NCBI RefSeq assembly: GCF_037327425.1
Contig: NZ_CP147846.1
Span: 3,658,001-3,722,000, forward strand
Source of the DNA: Rhodococcus sovatensis
Lineage (GTDB): Bacteria; Actinomycetota; Actinomycetes; Mycobacteriales; Mycobacteriaceae
Direction: 5' to 3'
DNA length: 64,000 nt
Shown here: piece by piece, positions 34,264-42,128 of the stretch
How positions within the stretch are numbered: the stretch's first letter is position 1
Layout: every line of letters begins with the position of its first letter
The notes under the pieces: model-generated
What the model saw: the letters and a program-made list of their open reading frames with translations, nothing else
What the model was told of the DNA's origin: nothing
The model's database searches: none
Position numbers and translations under genes: made by a program

Positions 34264-35133
34264 ATGGCCACGACAGCACACTGGATCGAGGGCGCACGCC
34301 CGCGGACCTTCCCGAATGCGATCGCACCCGTCCTCGTCGGCACCGGTGCTGCAGCCTCGCTCGACGGCGCGGTGTGGTGGAAGGCGTTGTTGGCACTCGT
34401 CGTTTCGTTGGCCCTGATCATCGGGGTCAATTTCGCCAACGACTACTCCGACGGCATTCGCGGAACCGATGACGAGCGAGTAGGCCCGATGCGACTCGTC
34501 GGTTCGAGTGTCGCATCTCCTCAGGCCGTCAAAGCTGCCGCCATCGGCTGCTTCGCAGTCGGAGCGGTCGCGGGACTGGCGCTGGCGGCAACGTCGGCAT
34601 GGTGGCTCGTCGCGATCGGCGTCGTGTGCATCGCGGGCGCCTGGTTCTACACCGGAGGGGCTAAACCGTACGGATACAGCGGACTCGGCGAGGTCGCGGT
34701 GTTCGTGTTCTTCGGGTTGGTCGCGGTGCTCGGAACCCAGTTCGTTCAAGCAGGCAAGGTCGATTGGGCCGGCTTCGTCGCAGCCGTGGCAGTCGGGTCG
34801 TTCTCCAGCGCAGTTCTCGTTGCCAACAATCTGCGCGACATCGACACCGACCCGGACTCCGGAAAGCACACTCTCGCCGTGCGGTTGGGCGACACCCGGA
34901 CGCGGCTGTTGCACCTGGCTTTGATGGTCGTACCGTTCGCAGTCACCGTGGCCCTCGTCGCCCGCACTCCCTGGGCGCTCGTCGCGCTCATCGCACTCCC
35001 CCTGGCCGCTCGGGCGAACAAGCCAGTCCGCACCGGAGCGACAGGGTTGGCGCTCATTCCAGCACTCCGCGACTCCGGCCTCGCGATGTTGGTGTGGGGT
35101 CTCACAACCGGAGCTGCGCTGGCGTTCGCCTAA
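34264..35133 (+). CDS. menA: 1,4-dihydroxy-2-naphthoate polyprenyltransferase
   Basis: The 289-residue membrane prenyltransferase attaches the polyprenyl chain to DHNA. The first Asp-rich motif is in GVNFANDYSDGIRGTDD near residue 60 and the second in NNLRDIDTDPDSGKHTLAVRLG near residue 198; eight or nine hydrophobic helices are visible. ATG 34264 starts the conserved HWIEGARPRTFPNAIAPVL. It is tail-to-tail with the next gene (4-bp overlap). Its lipid substrate is probably made by the synthase at 8230-9249. Confidence 0.96.
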   Translation: MATTAHWIEGARPRTFPNAIAPVLVGTGAAASLDGAVWWKALLALVVSLALIIGVNFANDYSDGIRGTDDERVGPMRLVGSSVASPQAVKAAAIGCFAVGAVAGLALAATSAWWLVAIGVVCIAGAWFYTGGAKPYGYSGLGEVAVFVFFGLVAVLGTQFVQAGKVDWAGFVAAVAVGSFSSAVLVANNLRDIDTDPDSGKHTLAVRLGDTRTRLLHLALMVVPFAVTVALVARTPWALVALIALPLAARANKPVRTGATGLALIPALRDSGLAMLVWGLTTGAALAFA

Positions 35134-35519
35134 CGCTTGTCGGGAACGAATGCCCCCAGCAGGAAGTTCACGATCGAGATGATCAGTGCGCCCCAGAAAG
35201 CCGCTCCGAAGCCGGTGATCAACAATCCGTAGTCGGTCGCCGTCGAGATCCACGCCGACAACATCAGCATCAGTGTATTGATGACGAGGGTGAACAGCCC
35301 GAGCGTCAGAATCAGCAGCGGCAGTGACAGCAACTGCACCACCGGCTTGATGAAGGCGTTCACGATAGTGAACACCGCTGCAATTCCCGCGAGGACGATC
35401 AAATCCCAACCGGTACCGCGACCGGAGCTAGCGAGGTCGATTCCGTCGACCCACTGCGCTGCAAGCCAGATCGCGACTGCGTTGATGACGAGCCGTACGA
35501 GAAATGTCATGTCAGACAC
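35130..35519 (-). CDS. phage-holin-family (YvlD-like) small membrane protein
   Basis: The 129-residue protein has four hydrophobic segments (about residues 6-20, 40-62, 65-93 and 98-122) with NAFIKPVVQLLSLPLLILTLGLF in the middle, the pattern of the phage holin family 4 / YvlD group. In cellular genomes these proteins are often stress-related and not phage. No phage gene is nearby. It overlaps the menA end by 4 bp. Confidence 0.85.
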   Translation of the reverse strand: MSDMTFLVRLVINAVAIWLAAQWVDGIDLASSGRGTGWDLIVLAGIAAVFTIVNAFIKPVVQLLSLPLLILTLGLFTLVINTLMLMLSAWISTATDYGLLITGFGAAFWGALIISIVNFLLGAFVPDKR

Positions 35520-35591
35520 CCTAGGTGGTGCGGGCCGCGGTAGCCATGGATGGTGGTCGCTCCGCTTACAGGGCAGCGGTCGCTCCGCTCC

Positions 35592-35635
35592 AGTGGCACG
35601 GTTGAGTGCACCTGGGTGCGCTCGACCGCGCCACT
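35592..35635. repeat. dispersed hairpin repeat, copy 3
   Basis: AGTGGCACGGTTGAGTG (35592-35608) pairs, allowing G-U, with CGCTCGACCGCGCCACT (35619-35635) around a 10-nt loop CACCTGGGTG. It is the third element with identical arm and loop lengths. Its right arm overlaps the stop codon of the Clp-N gene on the minus strand. Just upstream GGTCGCTCCGCT occurs twice. Confidence 0.85.
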
Positions 35636-36173
35636 ACGGGACCAAGGATTCGATCCGCTCACGCAGCCGATCAGGCTGGCGCACGATGTCGAGGAAGCCG
35701 TCATCAGCGCCTCGAATCAGGCCGAGCAGCAGGTGCTCACAGCGGATTTGCGAATCCTTGTGCGCAATAGCCTCCCGCAACGACAGCTCCAGCGCCTTCT
35801 TCGCGCCGGGCGCGAAGGCGATATGCCCAGATTTTCGACGTAGCCACCCCCGCTTCTCTGCGGCAGGTCGGTCGAGCGCACCTTCGCCGAAGGTGGCTTC
35901 GAGGCTCGCGCGGACAGCATCGAGGTCGATACCGATCGATTCCAACGCCTTCGAATCCCCGTCACCCAACGCGATCCCGTCGGACACTCTCGATCGCACC
36001 GATTCCGAGGTATACCCCTCTCCTTCCAACGCGCCACGGAGCCCAGGTTTCGCCGATGCGATGACACCCAGAAATACGTGAACAGGTTCGATTCGCGTTG
36101 CCTTCAGCCGCCGCGCTTCCCGCTGCGCTGCGACGACGGCCTCGCGCGCGTCACTCGTGAACTTCTCGAACAT
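35634..36173 (-). CDS. Clp N-terminal (ClpN) domain protein without ATPase
   Basis: The 179-residue protein begins MFEKFTSDAREAVVAAQREARRL and has the two Clp-N repeats (IEPVHVFLGVI near residue 28 and IRCEHLLLGLIRG near residue 143), the peptide-binding module of ClpC/ClpA/ClpB. No AAA+ domain follows. It lies 9 bp after the small HTH gene, so the two form an operon. A role as adaptor, decoy or sensor for ClpC1 is inference only. Confidence 0.85.
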   Translation of the reverse strand: MFEKFTSDAREAVVAAQREARRLKATRIEPVHVFLGVIASAKPGLRGALEGEGYTSESVRSRVSDGIALGDGDSKALESIGIDLDAVRASLEATFGEGALDRPAAEKRGWLRRKSGHIAFAPGAKKALELSLREAIAHKDSQIRCEHLLLGLIRGADDGFLDIVRQPDRLRERIESLVP

Positions 36174-36182
36174 TTCTTGCTC

Positions 36183-36392
36183 CTAGTTTCCGTTGTGCTT
36201 CTTGTGCACGGCCTGCTTGCTCACTTCGAGCGAGTCGGCGATCGCTTGCCAGGACCACCCTTGCCGTCGCGCGTTGCGCACCTGAATTGCCTCCAGCCGC
36301 TCGAGTAGTCGGCGGAGCGCAAGAACTGCCCGTAGACCCTCCTTTGGGTCCGGGCTACCGGCCGCGGCCGCGAGTGTTGTCGCTTCGGTCAT
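36183..36392 (-). CDS. small helix-turn-helix protein partnered with the Clp-N gene
   Basis: The 69-residue protein has a leading helix (LRRLLERLEAIQVRNARRQG) and a sigma-70-region-4-like helix-turn-helix (WSWQAIADSLEVSKQAVHKKH). It starts at ATG 36392, directly beside the first of two GTCAAC-N4-GTTGAC palindromes, as expected for an autoregulator. Upstream in-frame codons would run through the operators and are rejected. It is transcribed with the Clp-N gene and divergent from pepN. Confidence 0.85.
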   Translation of the reverse strand: MTEATTLAAAAGSPDPKEGLRAVLALRRLLERLEAIQVRNARRQGWSWQAIADSLEVSKQAVHKKHNGN

Positions 36393-36395
36393 GAG

Positions 36396-36413
36396 TGTCA
36401 ACGTACGTTGACA
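36396..36413. promoter_or_regulatory. operator palindrome 1 (GTCAAC-N4-GTTGAC)
   Basis: TGTCAACGTACGTTGACA is a perfect 18-bp palindrome, 3 bp from the start codon of the HTH gene. It shares the GTCAAC-N4-GTTGAC core with the second site 27 bp away (centre to centre). It is the likely binding site of the HTH protein. Confidence 0.75.
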
Positions 36414-36422
36414 ACACAGTTT

Positions 36423-36440
36423 CGTCAACCTTCGTTGACG
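36423..36440. promoter_or_regulatory. operator palindrome 2 (GTCAAC-N4-GTTGAC)
   Basis: CGTCAACCTTCGTTGACG repeats the core of the first palindrome, with a different 4-bp spacer. It lies 39 bp before the pepN start, so one regulator could control both directions. Confidence 0.7.
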
Positions 36441-36479
36441 TGCCAGTGCAAACCACCGAGGCCGCATACCCTGGAAGTC

Positions 36480-38936
36480 GTGAACACTGCGAACCTCTCC
36501 CGGACCGAGACCCGACGTCGATCACGGCACATCACAAACGTCGCGTATCGCATCGAGTTGGATCTGCGAGGCGCAACCGATGCCCAGCGAGACACCTTCG
36601 GCACACGAACAACCGTCACGTTCGACGCCAGCACCGAGGCGACATGGCTCGACTTCATCGGTCCCGAGGTTCTGTCCGTGACGATCGACGGCACGCCTGT
36701 CCCCGTCGACCACGACGGCTCTCGGATTCAACTCGTCGGGCTGGGTCGGCACAACACAGTCGTCGTCGATGCGCTCGGCCGGTACAGCAGGTCCGGAGAG
36801 GGGCTGCACCGCTTCGTCGATCCGGTCGACGACGAGGTGTACCTCTACACCCAGTACGAGCCCGCCGACGCCCGACGGGTGTTCGCCAACTTCGAGCAAC
36901 CGGATATCAAGGCTTCGTTCACGTTTCAGGTTTCGGCACCCGAGCACTGGGAAGTGTTGTCGAATCGGACCGGCAACCGCTCCGGCGAGACGGTCACCTT
37001 CGATCCGACCCTCCCGATCTCGACATACATCACTGCAGTCGCCGCAGGCCCGTACCACCGAGCGGAATCGACCTGGTCCAGAGGCACTCTGACCGTCCCG
37101 CTGGCAGCGCTGTGCCGCGCCTCAGTCGCGGAGCACTTCGACCCCGAGGACATCTTCGAGATCACCAAGCAGGGTCTCGATTTCTACCACGACAAATTCG
37201 ACTTTCCCTATCCCTTCGGCAAATACGACCAGATCTTCGTACCCGAGTACAACCTGGGAGCGATGGAGAACCCGGGTCTTGTCACCTTCACCGAGTCGTA
37301 TGTATTCCGTTCGGCTGCAACGGAAGCACAGTACGAGCAACGCGCCAATACCATTCTTCACGAAATGGCCCACATGTGGTTCGGCGACCTCGTCACGATG
37401 GAGTGGTGGGACGATCTGTGGCTGAAGGAGTCGTTCGCCGACTTCATGGGAGCCTTCGCCTCTGCGCATGCGACACGATTCACCGACGCATGGGTGAGCT
37501 TCGCGAATCGACGCAAAGCGTGGGCCTACCTGCAGGACCAACTCCCGACGACGCATCCGATCGTCGCCGATATCCCTGATCTCGAAGCGGCGAAACTGAA
37601 CTTCGACGGCATCACTTACGCGAAGGGCGCGAGCGTGCTCAAACAACTCGCGGCGTATGTCGGGGAGGACGCGTTCTTCGAAGCCTCGCGCAGGTACTTC
37701 GCCGAATTCGCCTACGGCAATACGACGCTCGCAGACCTACTCGTCCACGCATCGGCGGCGTCCGGTCGCAATCTCGACGACTGGGCCTCGGCATGGCTGC
37801 AGACAACCGGGGTGTCGACGCTGTCATGCACCGACTCTGCGATCGTACAGACCGACCCACGACCACACCGGCTCGCGATCGGTCTGTACGACAAGGATTC
37901 CGAAGGCAACCTGGTGCGTGTCCACCGTCGCGAGATCGACATCAGCACGGCGAGCACGCCGATCGAACTCCCCAGCGCCGCGCTGACTCTCCTCAACGAC
38001 GACGACCTTACCTACGCGAAGATTCGGTTCGACGCGTCCTCGCTTGCAACTATCGAAACGTCACTCGATCGAGTCGTGGATCCTCTTGCGCGAGGGCTGA
38101 TCTGGTCGGCTCTGTGGAACGCCACCCGTGACGCCGACCTGAACCCGAGTACCTACGTCGAGATCGCATCGAAGTTCGCGGGTTCCGAGACGAAGGTCGG
38201 GGTTGCCAGCGCCGTCGTTGCCAACGTCCAATACGCGATCGACCACTATCTCGACGACTCCGACGCCGCTTCGCAGACATGGATTTCCACCTGCTGGAGC
38301 CAACTCGAATCGGCCGACCCCGGTAGCGATGCGCAGATCGTATGGCTAAGAGCGGTCGCGGCCGCATCCCAGGCGTCGGACGCCCGCGCTCGCGAGATCG
38401 AAAGACTCGTCGACGGCACCCTGCCCATCGAGGGCCTCGAACTCGACCCGGAGCAGCGGTGGATGCTACTCCGCTCATTGAGCGCCCTCGGCCACACCTC
38501 CAGAGCCGCACTGGACGCCGAATTACAGAACGACAAGACAGCTTCCGGGCTGAATTCACACCGGGCCGCAGTCGCGGCACAGCCGACCGCCGAAGCCAAG
38601 GCCCGAGCGTGGTCCGATCTGATGGAGTCGACCGAACTGTCCAACGACGCGGTCGACGCCACCGTGACCGGGCTGCGAGCAGGTGGACGGCGCGACCTGC
38701 TCGCCATATACGACGACCGTTACTTCGACGCCATCGCAGATCTGTGGTCCACGCGCAGCATCGAGATTGCGCGCCGACTCGTCGTCGGCCTCTTTCCCCA
38801 GCAGGAATCGACGGACGCAGCCGACGCCTGGCTGTCCGCGCACGAGTGGGCTCCTGCCGCGTTGCGCAGGTTGGTCATCGAGCAACGAGATCATCTCGCC
38901 CGCGCGCTGAGGGTGCGACGGGCGTTCGGGCTGTAG
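36480..38936 (+). CDS. pepN: aminopeptidase N (M1 family)
   Basis: The 818-residue zinc aminopeptidase trims N-terminal residues from peptides in the cytoplasm. It carries the exopeptidase motif G-A-M-E-N near residue 260 and the zinc site H-E-M-A-H near residue 294, with the third ligand Glu in KESFADF. The C-terminal helical ERAP1-like domain is complete. GTG 36480 is chosen over an in-frame GTG at 36408, which falls inside the operator region. Confidence 0.96.
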   Translation: MNTANLSRTETRRRSRHITNVAYRIELDLRGATDAQRDTFGTRTTVTFDASTEATWLDFIGPEVLSVTIDGTPVPVDHDGSRIQLVGLGRHNTVVVDALGRYSRSGEGLHRFVDPVDDEVYLYTQYEPADARRVFANFEQPDIKASFTFQVSAPEHWEVLSNRTGNRSGETVTFDPTLPISTYITAVAAGPYHRAESTWSRGTLTVPLAALCRASVAEHFDPEDIFEITKQGLDFYHDKFDFPYPFGKYDQIFVPEYNLGAMENPGLVTFTESYVFRSAATEAQYEQRANTILHEMAHMWFGDLVTMEWWDDLWLKESFADFMGAFASAHATRFTDAWVSFANRRKAWAYLQDQLPTTHPIVADIPDLEAAKLNFDGITYAKGASVLKQLAAYVGEDAFFEASRRYFAEFAYGNTTLADLLVHASAASGRNLDDWASAWLQTTGVSTLSCTDSAIVQTDPRPHRLAIGLYDKDSEGNLVRVHRREIDISTASTPIELPSAALTLLNDDDLTYAKIRFDASSLATIETSLDRVVDPLARGLIWSALWNATRDADLNPSTYVEIASKFAGSETKVGVASAVVANVQYAIDHYLDDSDAASQTWISTCWSQLESADPGSDAQIVWLRAVAAASQASDARAREIERLVDGTLPIEGLELDPEQRWMLLRSLSALGHTSRAALDAELQNDKTASGLNSHRAAVAAQPTAEAKARAWSDLMESTELSNDAVDATVTGLRAGGRRDLLAIYDDRYFDAIADLWSTRSIEIARRLVVGLFPQQESTDAADAWLSAHEWAPAALRRLVIEQRDHLARALRVRRAFGL

Positions 38937-39104
38937 AGCCGACCGGGTTACGAGTGATGCCCGTTCATACTGGTGATAAGAACTCGTGCCCCGAGGACCT
39001 GCCGCCGTCGTGTCAACCAGGCTCAGCTAGCGCTCTTCTGACGTTCCACGCTCGCGTCACATCCACAGGGTTTGGAATTCGTGTGCGAGCGCGTAACGAC
39101 CTGA

Positions 39105-39545
39105 TCAGGACCGCGTGACATAGTCCGAAAGTCGGTCGAGGGTTTCTGCGAGCTTCTTCTTGAATGTTCCTTGCAACGCTTTGCCGATCGGGCCGACCAG
39201 CAGTGGACTGGAGACGTCGAGGTCGATAGTGACGGCCGTATTGTCCCCTGACGCTTGACATCCGACGCGCATGTGGATTTTCGAGCCGGTCGACCCTGTG
39301 CCGTCGAAGACGATTTCGTGCGGCGGACTGAACGCCTTGACCTGGAAGGTGATGGTGTCGACGAGGGCTGCAACCTTGATTTTTTCGACCATGACCGCCC
39401 CGACCCCGATGGTCTGCGGCGGCAGTTCCTCCCAGCCGACGTGCAACGCATGCCAGGACTCGAATGTGGTCACGTCCGAGACGGTGCCCCACACTTCCTC
39501 GGCAGTTGCAGCAATGTCTCGGCTCATGGTGGTCGTCGTGCTCAT
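39105..39545 (-). CDS. SRPBCC family protein (START-like)
   Basis: The 146-residue protein has the SRPBCC pattern: MSRDIAATAEEVWGTVSDVTTFESWH, then a beta-rich cavity region (TFQVKAFSPPHEIVFD) and a C-terminal amphipathic helix (LQGTFKKKLAETLDRLSDYV). Such proteins bind hydrophobic ligands and act as cyclases, carriers or sensors. ATG 39545 is preferred, with AAGGGA 8 bases upstream. It is divergent from the flavin monooxygenase across a large inverted repeat. Confidence 0.85.
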   Translation of the reverse strand: MSTTTTMSRDIAATAEEVWGTVSDVTTFESWHALHVGWEELPPQTIGVGAVMVEKIKVAALVDTITFQVKAFSPPHEIVFDGTGSTGSKIHMRVGCQASGDNTAVTIDLDVSSPLLVGPIGKALQGTFKKKLAETLDRLSDYVTRS

Positions 39546-39590
39546 CAGAGTCCCTTCGATGGTGGATGTCACTGACGATTACCCATCATA

Positions 39591-39624
39591 GTTGACTTGA
39601 TGTCAACATTGACATCAAGTCAAC
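39591..39624. promoter_or_regulatory. 34-bp perfect inverted repeat, candidate operator
   Basis: GTTGACTTGATGTCAA, a 2-bp centre (CA), then TTGACATCAAGTCAAC form a perfect 16-2-16 inverted repeat. Each arm also holds TTGAC-N5-GTCAA, giving two overlapping dyads. It lies between the divergent SRPBCC and monooxygenase genes (46 and 71 bp from the starts). The TetR gene at 41432 is the obvious candidate regulator. Confidence 0.75.
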
Positions 39625-39695
39625 GAACTCCTACGGTCGAGTGACTCAGATCTCTCGCCGCCTCACTCGATTGGGGCCGAAACCGAAGGGGAACC

Positions 39696-40916
39696 ATGAC
39701 TGCCACGACCGACTCACCCGTGCTCGAGAACCAGCCCATCGAGACCGGAGCAGCCGTGTTGGCCAACGTGCGCGCCTTGGTGCCCGAGTTGAAGAAGGGT
39801 GAGGCCGAGAACGAGAAAGCCCGACGACTCTCCGACGACACCGTCGACGCCCTTCGCCGAGCGGGCGCATTTCGCATTGCGGCACCGGCACGGTTCGGTG
39901 GACTCGAAACCGGCCTACGCACGATGCTCGACGTCTCCGCCACTGTCGCCGAAGGTGACGGCGGAGCATCCTGGGTCACCACGTTGTCCAACATCAACCA
40001 TTGGGCGCTGGGGATGTTCTCCGAGCAGGCGCAGACCGAGGTCTACGCCGAGGGGCCCGATGTCATCATCTCCGGAGTGGTATCGCCCACGGCCGTCGCG
40101 AAACCGGTCGAGGGTGGGTACCTGGTCAGTGGTCAGTGGCCGTACGCGTCGGCAAGCCTGCACTCGACGTGGTGCACGGGCGGCGTGGTGATCGAGGACG
40201 AAGACGGATCGGTAGCAGATCAGGGAATGGCCCTGATCCCTCGCAGCGACTACCGCGTCGACGACACCTGGTACGTGGCGGGAATGCGCGCATCCGGCAG
40301 CAACACGGTCGTGGCCGAGGATGTGTTCGTGCCCGAGCATCGCATGCTGTCGATGATGGGAGCGTTCAGCGGATCGTATGTTGCCGAACGCACCGACTCG
40401 GCATTCGCGCGGTCGGCGTTCGGGCCGATGCTGGTGATGGTTCTGGTAGGTCCGCAGCTCGGAATGGGCCGGGCAGCATTGGAATTGGTACGAACCAAAG
40501 CGGCAGAGAAGTCCCTCGCCTACACAGTGTTCGATCGCCAAGCCGATTCGGTTGCCTTCCAGATGCTGGTCGCCGAAGCCGCGCTGAAAATCGACACCGC
40601 CCACCTGCACGCCTACCGCGCCGCCGACGACGTGATGCGCTGGGCCGAGGCCGCCGAATATCCGGATCTGCTCGCGCGCGCACGGGTGCGCGGAGACGCC
40701 GCAACAGCGCTACGAAGCATCAATGAGGCATTGAACACTCTTTTGGACGCTACCGGTGCGGGCGCATTCGCAGATGTCAATGCGTTGCAACGGATCTGGC
40801 GGGATTCGAACGTCGGTGCCCGGCACGCGGTGATGCTGCCGCGGGTGTCGATCGAAACGTATGGCAAGGCGCTACTGGGAGTGGAACTTCACGACCACAT
40901 CACCCCGATCATCTGA
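39696..40916 (+). CDS. acyl-CoA dehydrogenase-fold flavin-dependent monooxygenase (HsaA/group D-like)
   Basis: The 406-residue protein has the acyl-CoA dehydrogenase fold with the C-terminal domain typical of two-component oxygenases such as HsaA and HpaB-type enzymes. Motifs include FRIAAPARFGGLE, GDGGASWVTTLSNINHWALG, GYLVSGQWPYASA and GMRASGSNTVVAEDVFVP. Such enzymes use reduced flavin from a partner reductase to hydroxylate aromatic or similar substrates. An AAGGGG ribosome site precedes the ATG. Remnants of a RibB-like and a flavin reductase gene lie directly downstream. Confidence 0.85.
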   Translation: MTATTDSPVLENQPIETGAAVLANVRALVPELKKGEAENEKARRLSDDTVDALRRAGAFRIAAPARFGGLETGLRTMLDVSATVAEGDGGASWVTTLSNINHWALGMFSEQAQTEVYAEGPDVIISGVVSPTAVAKPVEGGYLVSGQWPYASASLHSTWCTGGVVIEDEDGSVADQGMALIPRSDYRVDDTWYVAGMRASGSNTVVAEDVFVPEHRMLSMMGAFSGSYVAERTDSAFARSAFGPMLVMVLVGPQLGMGRAALELVRTKAAEKSLAYTVFDRQADSVAFQMLVAEAALKIDTAHLHAYRAADDVMRWAEAAEYPDLLARARVRGDAATALRSINEALNTLLDATGAGAFADVNALQRIWRDSNVGARHAVMLPRVSIETYGKALLGVELHDHITPII

Positions 40917-40970
40917 TGACCACGGCGAAGGACGATCCGGGTTCGTGCAGGTGGCGCTACCCGCTGCCCG

Positions 40971-41162
40971 ATGTGTGGAGTTGAACCTGCCTCCGATGGA
41001 TCCGTTCGAGACAGGCGAAAACTGCAGCTCGTTCACTCGGCCGGACTACCAGCGGGTGTTGTGTTTGCGGAGCTGATCGGGGTGGCCGACCCCAACACCA
41101 TGATGAGCCGACGTGAGTGCATCGATTTCGCTCATCAGCACGGCCTACCGCTGGTCACCTGA
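40971..41162 (+). pseudogene. ribB-like (3,4-dihydroxy-2-butanone 4-phosphate synthase) C-terminal remnant
   Basis: The frame ends with HSAGLPAGVVFAELIG, then MMSRRECIDFAHQHGLPLVT. This aligns by eye with the RibB C terminus (AGF-PAGVLCEL, M-R-PECIEFA--H---LVTI). The N-terminal two-thirds is missing or scrambled, and a short frame (MTTAKDDPGS...) starting at the monooxygenase stop ends after 22 codons. RibB paralogs beside flavin monooxygenases boost FMN supply, so this is a decayed cluster member. Confidence 0.6.
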
Positions 41163-41229
41163 AGCAACGGATGCTCTCTGGCGTAGTAGCTGTCCACATT
41201 CGCCTACCTCGAGGAGAAGACCTCACCGC

Positions 41230-41385
41230 ATGAATCCTGATCTGTTTCGCGACGCGATGGCGCGGGTGACCGGCCCGGTGGCGATCGTGACCACACTCGA
41301 GGACGGTCTAGCCCACGACACTCGGAATCCACACCCCGCACACGTGATCGACGTACGGTTAGCACGACGACCACCGCAGCGATGA
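41230..41385 (+). pseudogene. truncated flavin reductase (HpaC/HsaB-like) remnant
   Basis: After an AGGAGAAG site the frame reads MNPDLFRDAMARVTGPVAIVTT, the typical N terminus of the flavin reductase partner of two-component monooxygenases. Homology stops after about 28 residues and the frame ends at residue 51. The rest of the split-barrel domain is absent. It is in the expected place downstream of the monooxygenase but cannot be functional as read. Confidence 0.65.
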
Positions 41386-41431
41386 CCTGAACTCGACGCA
41401 GCCTGCGACGACATCGCCTGCGAGCCATGAA

Positions 41432-42127
41432 ATGAGATCTATTGTGCCGGAAACGACTTCGAGAAAGCAGGCCCGCGCCGCGCAAGCGGCGGAAACCAGA
41501 CAGCGACTGATCGACACCGCTGTCGACCTGTTCGCCGACAACCCCTACGACAAAGTCGGCGTCACAGACATCGTCGAGGCCGCCGACGTGGCACACGGCC
41601 TACTGTTCCACTACTTCGGAAACAAGCGAGGCATCTACCTCGAAGCCATGCGGGCCACCGCCGACGGGCTCTCCCAATCGTTCGCGAACCTCCCCGACGG
41701 CGCACCCGACGTCCAGATCCGCGCAGCACTTGCGGCCCATCTGACCCACCTCCGCACCCACCGCGGGTTGGCGCTACGGATGATCCTGGGCGGGCGCGGT
41801 GCCGATCCGGAAGCCTGGCAAGTGTTCGAGGACGCACGCACCGGCGCCCTCATCGCCGGTGCGACGCTGCTCGGACTGGACCCTCACAATGCTGCGGTCG
41901 CTCTTGCCGGTCGGGCTGCAGTCGCGGCCATCGACGAGACCACCGCCCGATGGCTCGACGACACCGCCTTCTCGGTCGACGCGATGGTCGAAATGCTCAT
42001 TCATGTCATCGCCGCCTGTCTCGAAACGGCACCGCTGCTCGACCCGACCGTGTCGGTAACTGCTGCAGTGGCCACGATTCTCGGTGGTGACATCGAACGT
42101 GCTGTCTCGCGTGGTTTCTCGGAATAG
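41432..42127 (+). CDS. TetR family transcriptional regulator
   Basis: The 231-residue protein has an N-terminal TetR helix-turn-helix: RQRLIDTAVDLFADNPYDKVGVTDIVEAADVAHGLLFHYFGNKRGIYLEAM (about residues 25-75). The C-terminal ligand domain is all helical. Its likely target is the inverted repeat at 39591-39624, but this is inference. The next gene begins within a few bases of its stop. Confidence 0.9.
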   Translation: MRSIVPETTSRKQARAAQAAETRQRLIDTAVDLFADNPYDKVGVTDIVEAADVAHGLLFHYFGNKRGIYLEAMRATADGLSQSFANLPDGAPDVQIRAALAAHLTHLRTHRGLALRMILGGRGADPEAWQVFEDARTGALIAGATLLGLDPHNAAVALAGRAAVAAIDETTARWLDDTAFSVDAMVEMLIHVIAACLETAPLLDPTVSVTAAVATILGGDIERAVSRGFSE

Positions 42128-42128
42128 G

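Noticed and set aside
35130..35519. Holin gene as sign of a prophage
   Set aside because: The family is common in normal chromosomes and no other phage gene is present nearby.
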